A DNA stretch of 64,000 nucleotides, from contig CM059562.1 in the NCBI GenBank assembly GCA_030386875.1, positions 71,918,201-71,982,200 of the forward strand, given 5' to 3'. The DNA is from Morinoia aosen (taxonomy: Eukaryota; Arthropoda; Malacostraca; Amphipoda; Talitridae). This document shows, piece by piece, positions 58,654 through 64,000 of this stretch. The notes under the pieces are model-generated. The model had not been told where the DNA came from and searched no databases. It worked only from the letters and a program-made list of their open reading frames with translations. Made by a program: the position numbers and the translations under genes. Each line of letters starts with the position of its first letter. Within the stretch, counting starts at the first letter, position 1.

Positions 58654-61600
58654 GTAAGTGTTCAGAGAAGGCGCGTATTGTCAGTCTAGTCTATATCCAA
58701 GTTAAGTGGTCTAGAATAAATGAAATTTTGAACGTAGCAAATGTTATCCAAAAGATACCCTTTCAGATATTTTAAAAACCAATGTAAAATAGTTAATGTA
58801 TCATCGTTATTGGAAATAAACGTTTTTTTCTATAACTCAGTGAACTTAGTCAGGCCCACATGTAGTTGCATCTCTACCGGTCCATTACAATAGTTCTAGG
58901 TAATAAATTTACTGATGTATTGCTAGCGAAAATAATTTGTCAATTGTCATATTTCTTCCACAAAATAAACTGACGCAAACGATTTCTCTTGTTCATTGGA
59001 GTGCAGTAAAAATATATTTCAAGCTGCACATTTTGCATTGACTTAACACTGCAACATCGTCTTTGAAATGGACGTCATTTTCGCATGGACACTTAGTGAT
59101 TAAAAAACTCACCAGAGAATTTTTCAAATTTGTCCATTGGATAGAATGGAATGTTAATGGAAGAAAACGCCGTGTTAATCGATAGTTTCAAGTTAAAATG
59201 ACGAGTTGCGTAATAACTTCGTTTGAAAGTGTAGATCAATAGTACATGTTAAAAGAGCTTCTGATACCATCTAAGAGACAAGAACTGCAGCTGTTCAGAT
59301 AACCTTCCGCCTTCTCTTTTCAGATAACATAACAAAACACTATCACTAAAACTTAACGGATTAGGAAATGTTTATGAATGTCATTCCTAGTCTTACTTAT
59401 TTATTTCCACTTCAATTCGCTGCGTATTTGTTCTTTATTTTATTCCTAAGTCAATGGTGAAACGCACATTTGATAATCATCATCCCATAATATGAATATA
59501 ATGCAGAACATTTTCGCCGTTAAGCATTTCGGAAAAATTTTGAAATCATTTTACGTTACGCAATCCTCAGAGTCGTTTCAGAAGCTTATCACAATGTTTG
59601 CATGCTAAAATCTTCAAACTATCTCAACTCTGATCAATTGAAAGCAAAAATCTACTCAATTCAACTTTATTTTCACACGTTCTTTGAGCTATTTCAGACT
59701 TATTTAACATGAAAACTTCAATTTCAGAATGTTGAAGACGTTGGTTGGAGCTTTGTCGACAGCGATAAAAAGAGTAGCGTATGGTCCAGAATTTTTGGCA
59801 CTCTCAGCGGTTCGAGCGGCCGAGATCTGGCGAACAAAATCCGTAGACTCCAGAAGTTACGGCGGACAGGGAACCTACCTCCAGTCTACCCTAATGGCTG
59901 GTTCGCTGTTATTGAGAGCCGAAACTTGAAAAAGGGAGAAGTAAGTTCTTTGAATTCATTTTAGACCATTATTCCTTACGTTATCAGAGAGTGGTTTTTA
60001 ACTATCACTTTTTGAGAGGAATTTCCAACTATTAGATTGAGGTGAAAATTTATACTCGATGTACATGTACATCTTATGCTCATTTGAAAATTTCAAGACA
60101 TTACAAGCTACTGGAATTAAAACCTTATACATGATACCATCTGTTTATACTTATTAATATAGTTAAGTATATATGTATAAGTATACTCATCCTGAAAATA
60201 CATCGTATATGCTTGCTACAGCGTAATGGGCGAAAGATTAATATTTAAACAGTTAAAAAATTCCTCGTTCCAACAAATCTAATCCAAGAATTTGTCTATT
60301 TTTCGCAAGTAGAATCGTGACAACGCTACGGTAGAGTACAAGATAACTTGGTTAGCACTCCGAGAATGGGCCACTCGGCTCGTTTCGGCTACCATAGTCA
60401 CTTCTGACTCATTCCGACTCACGGTGTACTTCCGTAATCCATAACCACATGGTGAAAAGCGTGTATACTTGAGTGTAACCTGCGCGTGTAGGCTTAGCAT
60501 TCTGTCTCATGCTGTACTTCCATAATCCATGAGCAACTGGTGAAAAGCTTGTATACTCAAGTGCAACCTGTACGCGTAGGTTCGGCATTCTGACTCATTC
60601 TGATTCACGCTGCACTTCCATAATCCATGAGCATGCACCTAAAGCCTGTATGCTCAAGTGCAACCTCTGCGCGTAGGTCACAGTAGAAGAAACAAGGTAG
60701 GGTCAAACCAGTTTTTATGTTGACCGTGTGGCAATGCTGACGTAACGGCAACGAACCAATAGCAGCGCTCATATTGCCTCTGACAACACTTCTAGCCCCA
60801 AATCTGGCACCACTTATTGGCCTGACCATATGTCGCAATGGTGACGTCATAAAGTTTGTTTGAAATGAAGCCGTTCTTTCTGGCTAGCCAAACAAGAGGA
60901 GGTTCATTTTCCGCCATAGAAATGACTCCACCTTGTTTCCTCCCCCGTGGCGCAGGTCCAGCAAGCGCAAGTACTCGGCGAGACGATCGCCGTGTTCCGA
61001 GGGGAGTCCGGCGTGGTGTGGGCCGTGGACGCGTACTGCCCTCACCTGGGGGCAAACATGGCCGCCGGCGGTGCTGTGAGGGACGAGTGCCTCGAGTGCC
61101 CCTTCCACGGCTGGCAGTTCCGAGGCAGCGACGGCGCCTGCACTGTCATTCCTTATGCCAAGAAAGGTGAGCCTCAGCGCACTGGCGCATATTGTCTTTG
61201 TCCTGAATTTCTAAACTTCGTCCACTAAATTAACCTCTTTTTAGCCGAAATTATCAAACTTGGGGTTACTTTCGTTTGATGGAGGGTAAATTGCAGCGTT
61301 TTGAAGCAGAGGCAAAGATAATCTTGGTCGGAAGCGCCTCAATTTCAATCGGTGATATTTTGTTCCTCCCTTGTTCCTCAAAACCTTTTCCTTGTCCCTC
61401 AAAGCCTTTCCATTATCCTTAAAAGTCTTTCCCTTCCTTATTCTTCAATGCATTTCCGTTACTCATCAGAGTCCCTTCCTTATACCTCAAAGTCTTTCCC
61501 CTGCCCATAGAAGCCTTTCCTTCCTTATTCTTCCGCGCGCTTCCCTCACTCCTCAAAGCATTTTCCTTATCCCTCAAACCATTCTCCCGACCCCTCAAAG

Positions 61601-63600
61601 CACTTCCCTATCCCCCCGAAGTAACTCCCATACCCCGGACAGTGCCGGACGTTGCGAAGGTGCGGTGCTGGGAGACGCACGAGACGAACGGCTTCGTGTT
61701 CGTGTGGCACGACGCCGAGGAGCGGCCCCCCCACTGGCGAGTGCCTGAGCTGCCGGAGGTGGCGACAGGGCAGTGGCGGTACCGAGGCAGGACTGAGCAC
61801 CACGTGCTCGCACACATCCAAGTGAGTGGCACGTGCTTCGGAGAAAATTGAGTGCAGTTTCTCGACAAGAGTACAAAGCACACGCCCAAATAAGTGACAG
61901 GTGGTTGGGAGTGTGTTTAGCTCAGTTTTCCGACACGGGTACAAAACACACATCCTGGTAAGTGGCAGGGGATTGGGGGGATATTGAGTGTAGTTTTTCC
62001 AACACAGTTACAAAATTTCCGTCCAGGTAAGTGGCAGGGGCTTGGGAAAATATATTGCGCCGTTTTTTCGACACGGGGACAAAATCTAACCCATTGCCTC
62101 ATTTTTAAAAATCCTCGTAGGTGAGGTAGTCTAAATTGCATATTCTTTGAAGCTAAATCGTAACAAAGAGGAGCATAAACGCTCATAATTTCCCAACGCT
62201 TCTACTCGATAGTAAATACGGTATGTTGCAATCGCAAGACTAACGAAAGAGATTGCTATAATTGCCAGGGAATCTGCTCCTCTGTTTCTCACGATCATGC
62301 ATTTCACCCTTTCGAAAATTCTTGAAAGGACAGCTGAAGTTCTTGTCTCTTAGATGGTATCAGGAGCTCTTTCAACATGTACTATTGATCTACATTTTCA
62401 AACGAAGTTATTACGCAACTCGTCATTTTGACTTGAAACTATCGATTAACACGCCGTTTTTTCTTTCCTATTATGTCTCGTGCTTCGTTAAAAAAATAAG
62501 ATCCCACTAGTTGTACCTCATGGTGGCAATCCAGCAAGCACATACAAACCAATGCGCTCACGGAAAACCAGACCGTATATTTCCAGTAAATTTGACTCAC
62601 AAAACAGGCTTCACAGATTGGCAATTCACATCACTTTTTGTGCAGGAAATCCCAGAGAACGGAGCTGACATCGCTCATCTGGGTCACCTGCACGTGCCAA
62701 GCGTCTTCAAAGGGGCGGACCTTTTCTCTGTATTTGCCAACAACAAGGCAAGTAAACGTAGATGGCATTACCAGATTTTTAATTTCCTGAGTCGTTAGCT
62801 ACCACTGAGCCCTAATGTGTTGTTATATGCAAAATTGTGGTCCTTATTTCGCGAATGGTTCGGTCTGATTCAGAAAACGGTCTAAAGCTCTTGAAAATGA
62901 TATTTTAAGAACGTTATGTGAAGGTGGCCATTTATGTTAGTCATTACCATCACTCGACCCCACTCTTGAAGCATAACTTCCAGTTGCTGGGGTTCAGACT
63001 AAGGAGCGAACGTGTGTACACTCGAATGGAATTTTAAATTCTTCACTTCTTTTTTCTTAACAGCTGAAGTTACGTTCGAGGAAATGTGTTTTGATAGAAA
63101 TTTTGGTCGAGTATTTAGAAGGCTTTCGGGCGCTAAGGCACACTCACGTCTGATCCATCTGCACAATTAGAATTCCGTTCGTCTTTTCAAAACTCAACTT
63201 CAACTCACTCTTCAAAGTGATGAAAAGTAATGAGAATGTCTCCGAAATGAGTGCTCAGTGAAGTTCAACACAAATCAAAGAAAAAGTTCAAGACGATGAG
63301 AAATATTCAGAATATCTCCAATAAGACAGTTGACACGACTGTTCTAGAACTCCAGTGAAGTTCAACATAAATCAAAATTAAGTTTACTCTTGAGAAGTAG
63401 GAATTACATCAATGAACGATGTATTAGCTAACAAAACTGAGGGTGAGCAGATCCTGGACGTTGCAAAGCACGAGTGGCGCGGCTCGTGGACGGCGCTGGA
63501 GGGCGCAGACGCTCACCGCGCCGCGGTGAGCATCGAACACGCCTTCACCCTCACGCCGGGCTCCCTCAGGCTCTTCAAGATGGCCGTCGAGGCGCAGCAG
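58405..63600 (+). CDS. nvd: Neverland / DAF-36 cholesterol 7,8-desaturase (Rieske oxygenase), 3' end outside window
   Basis: Spliced from six readable exons: 58405-58653, 59728-59940, 60956-61166, 61643-61821, 62646-62747 and 63451-63600 (phases 0,0,1,0,0; 368 codons). Neverland converts cholesterol to 7-dehydrocholesterol, the first committed step of ecdysteroid synthesis. Domain order: N-terminal membrane anchor (about residues 53-70, [19 protein letters not shown]), [14 protein letters not shown], a Rieske 2Fe-2S centre (CPHLGAN ... [10 protein letters not shown]-x-H-x17-C-x2-H), '[12 protein letters not shown]', and a mononuclear-iron motif [13 protein letters not shown] (D-x2-H-x4-H type). 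All iron ligands I expect up to this point are present. Family proteins are somewhat longer, so the C-terminus lies past 63600 or beyond the window. Exons 3, 4 and 6 are GC-rich, against AT-rich introns. Identification is firm; boundaries of the first and last exons are less certain. Confidence 0.93.
58840..58945 (+). repeat. Dispersed repeat family B, partial copy in neverland intron 1
   Basis: 'ctcagtgaacttagtcaggc' and 'ttactgatgtattgct' match the middle of the copies at 8.7 and 35.7 kb, more diverged than they are from each other. Confidence 0.5.
59161..59296 (+). repeat. Intronic inverted-repeat arm 1 (neverland intron 1)
   Basis: About 136 bp from 'aagaaaacgccgtgttaatc' to 'agaactgcagctgttc'. 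Its reverse complement is at 62329-62466 with only about six to eight differences by eye. Confidence 0.93.
59728..59940 (+). CDS. nvd: neverland exon B
   Basis: Bounded by atttcag|AAT and GAA|GTAAGT, both in phase 0. It encodes 71 residues from NVEDVGWSF to [19 protein letters not shown], the conserved lead-in to the Rieske domain. Confidence 0.93.
60365..60685. repeat. About 88-98-bp tandem triplication in neverland intron 2
   Basis: 'acttcc.taatccat' starts copies at 60428, 60516 and 60614, each followed by 'aaagc.tgtat.ct' and 'gtaggt/c'. Copies are moderately diverged. Confidence 0.85.
60956..61166 (+). CDS. nvd: neverland exon C (Rieske 2Fe-2S centre)
   Basis: Bounded by ggcgcag|GTC and AAAG|GTGAGC (phase 1). 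It encodes both cluster-binding halves, [14 protein letters not shown] and [15 protein letters not shown]. It is markedly GC-richer than the introns. Confidence 0.96.
61365..61630. repeat. Pyrimidine-rich degenerate tandem in neverland intron 3
   Basis: About 21-bp units of the form 'cctcaaagcctttcccttat' give a 260-bp polypyrimidine stretch that ends just upstream of exon D's acceptor. The 125-codon frame here is an artefact. Confidence 0.8.
61643..61821 (+). CDS. nvd: neverland exon D
   Basis: Acceptor ccggacag|TG, completing the split Val codon, and donor ATCCAA|GTGAGT. It encodes [19 protein letters not shown] and on to [10 protein letters not shown]. The end of this exon is copied into the intron that follows. 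Confidence 0.93.
61811..62095. repeat. 68-69-bp tandem repeat spanning the exon D donor, 4 copies
   Basis: The first unit starts in the last bases of exon D (cacacatccaa|gtgagtggc). Copies begin at about 61879, 61947 and 62016 with 'cccaaataagtgac', 'atcctggtaagtggc' and 'gtccaggtaagtggc'. Units also share 'cgacacgggtacaaa'. Confidence 0.88.
62329..62466 (-). repeat. Intronic inverted-repeat arm 2 (neverland intron 4)
   Basis: It runs 'gacagctgaagttcttgtct' to 'ttaacacgccgttttttctt' and is the inverted, about 95 percent identical partner of 59161-59296. It lies between exons D and E. Confidence 0.93.
62646..62747 (+). CDS. nvd: neverland exon E (catalytic iron ligands), GC donor
   Basis: Acceptor tttgtgcag|GAA in phase 0. 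It encodes [18 protein letters not shown], carrying the D/H/H iron ligands. The natural donor is AAG|GCAAGTA at 62748, a GC-AG intron. Using the GT at 62752 would put the next exon out of frame. Confidence 0.85.
62750..63450. other. neverland intron 5 (GC-AG), nothing else recognised
   Basis: AT-rich. A short duplication 'agtgaagttcaacacaaatc' lies at about 63259 and 63354. Confidence 0.55.
63451..63600 (+). CDS. nvd: neverland exon F (last exon in window)
   Basis: It encodes [14 protein letters not shown] through [17 protein letters not shown] and ends CAG|GTTGGT at 63600, phase 0. The acceptor may be gagcag (63450) or gcaaag (63468). Both keep frame, and I prefer the first because it keeps the expected spacing before HEW. 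No stop codon is reached. Confidence 0.75.
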
Positions 63601-64000
63601 GTTGGTGGCATTCTTCAGTTATTACAGAGCTCGACTCAGAATTTGAAAACGTTCGACTCGGAATTTGAAAAAGTTCGACTCGGAGTTTTGACAAAAGAAA
63701 ACTTCTCTATGAATGATATTGCAGTATTCCAATCGAATCGTATACAGGTTATTTTTTCAGCTTTTTAACCAAATGGAGCGAGTGAGCGACACTAATAAAG
63801 TTGAAGAGTTACCAATCTATAAGCTGTAAACGCATTTTAGGGGGCACTGAAACTCACTCGACCCGAGGTTTTGATGCGAATTCAAGATACAACATCCATG
63901 AAAAGAGTGCGAGCATGTGCGTCGAGATTTCTGAAAGTATTTCATTCGAGAGAACGCTAGCACTAATGAGACCTCTATTCAAGTTGATGAACGCTCTAAG
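63601..64000. other. neverland intron 6 start; no further exon seen
   Basis: A short local repeat of 'gactcggaatttgaaaa' type lies at 63633-63685. No acceptor with a neverland-like frame was found before the window ends. Confidence 0.5.

Noticed and set aside
61371-61953. Overlapping frames of 69-128 codons on both strands around neverland exon D
   Set aside because: They are shadow frames of the GC-rich exon and of the flanking pyrimidine-rich and 68-bp intronic repeats.

Overview
The window is AT-rich eukaryotic genomic DNA. It is dominated by non-coding sequence, tandem repeats and transposon remnants, with one well-supported spliced host gene at the right end. That gene (58.4-63.6 kb, + strand) is neverland/daf-36, the Rieske-type cholesterol 7,8-desaturase of ecdysteroid synthesis. 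Its presence, together with mariner, jockey/CR1-superfamily LINE and Penelope-like remnants, points to an arthropod. I cannot name the order or species from the sequence alone.

Layout. 0-1.5 kb: a dispersed repeat that reappears inverted at 51.3-52.0 kb, abutting a 15-bp minisatellite. 1.5-30 kb: mostly featureless non-coding DNA with a 45-bp array (3.3 kb), LINE remnants (4.6 and 23.9 kb), a 25-bp-arm hairpin (7.2 kb), a 162-bp array (10.9 kb), a short retro-insert with a hammerhead-like core and 17-bp target duplications (13.2 kb), and arrays of 84 bp (14.7 kb), 40/80 bp (19 kb), 43 bp (20.6 kb), 66 bp (21.4 kb) and 28 bp (24.3-26.0 kb). 30-43 kb: a TG microsatellite, a large foldback (30.9 kb), an 81-bp higher-order array (32.2-32.9 kb), scattered copies of two dispersed repeat families, a 54-bp triplication (41.1 kb) and an internally deleted mariner (41.8-42.5 kb). 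43.7-44.8 kb: a candidate TATA promoter, 5'UTR exon and signal-peptide exon of an unidentified secreted protein. 45.8-50.7 kb: a nearly full-length CR1/jockey-superfamily LINE. 52-58 kb: a 56-bp array, a palindromic MITE and further remnants.

Two things stand out. The LINE carries, in a single reading frame broken only by three isolated stop codons, an SGNH-esterase-like region, an OTU-type cysteine protease domain, an APE endonuclease and a reverse transcriptase. The stop between the OTU and APE parts is TGA followed by C, a context known to favour readthrough. In neverland, introns 1 and 4 carry a nearly identical inverted pair of about 137 bp bracketing the exons for the Rieske half of the enzyme. 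Intron 4 starts with a fourfold tandem duplication that includes the 5' splice site, and intron 5 uses a GC-AG boundary.

Neverland makes 7-dehydrocholesterol from cholesterol. I see no other ecdysteroid-pathway gene in the window, and the 3' end of neverland lies beyond it.
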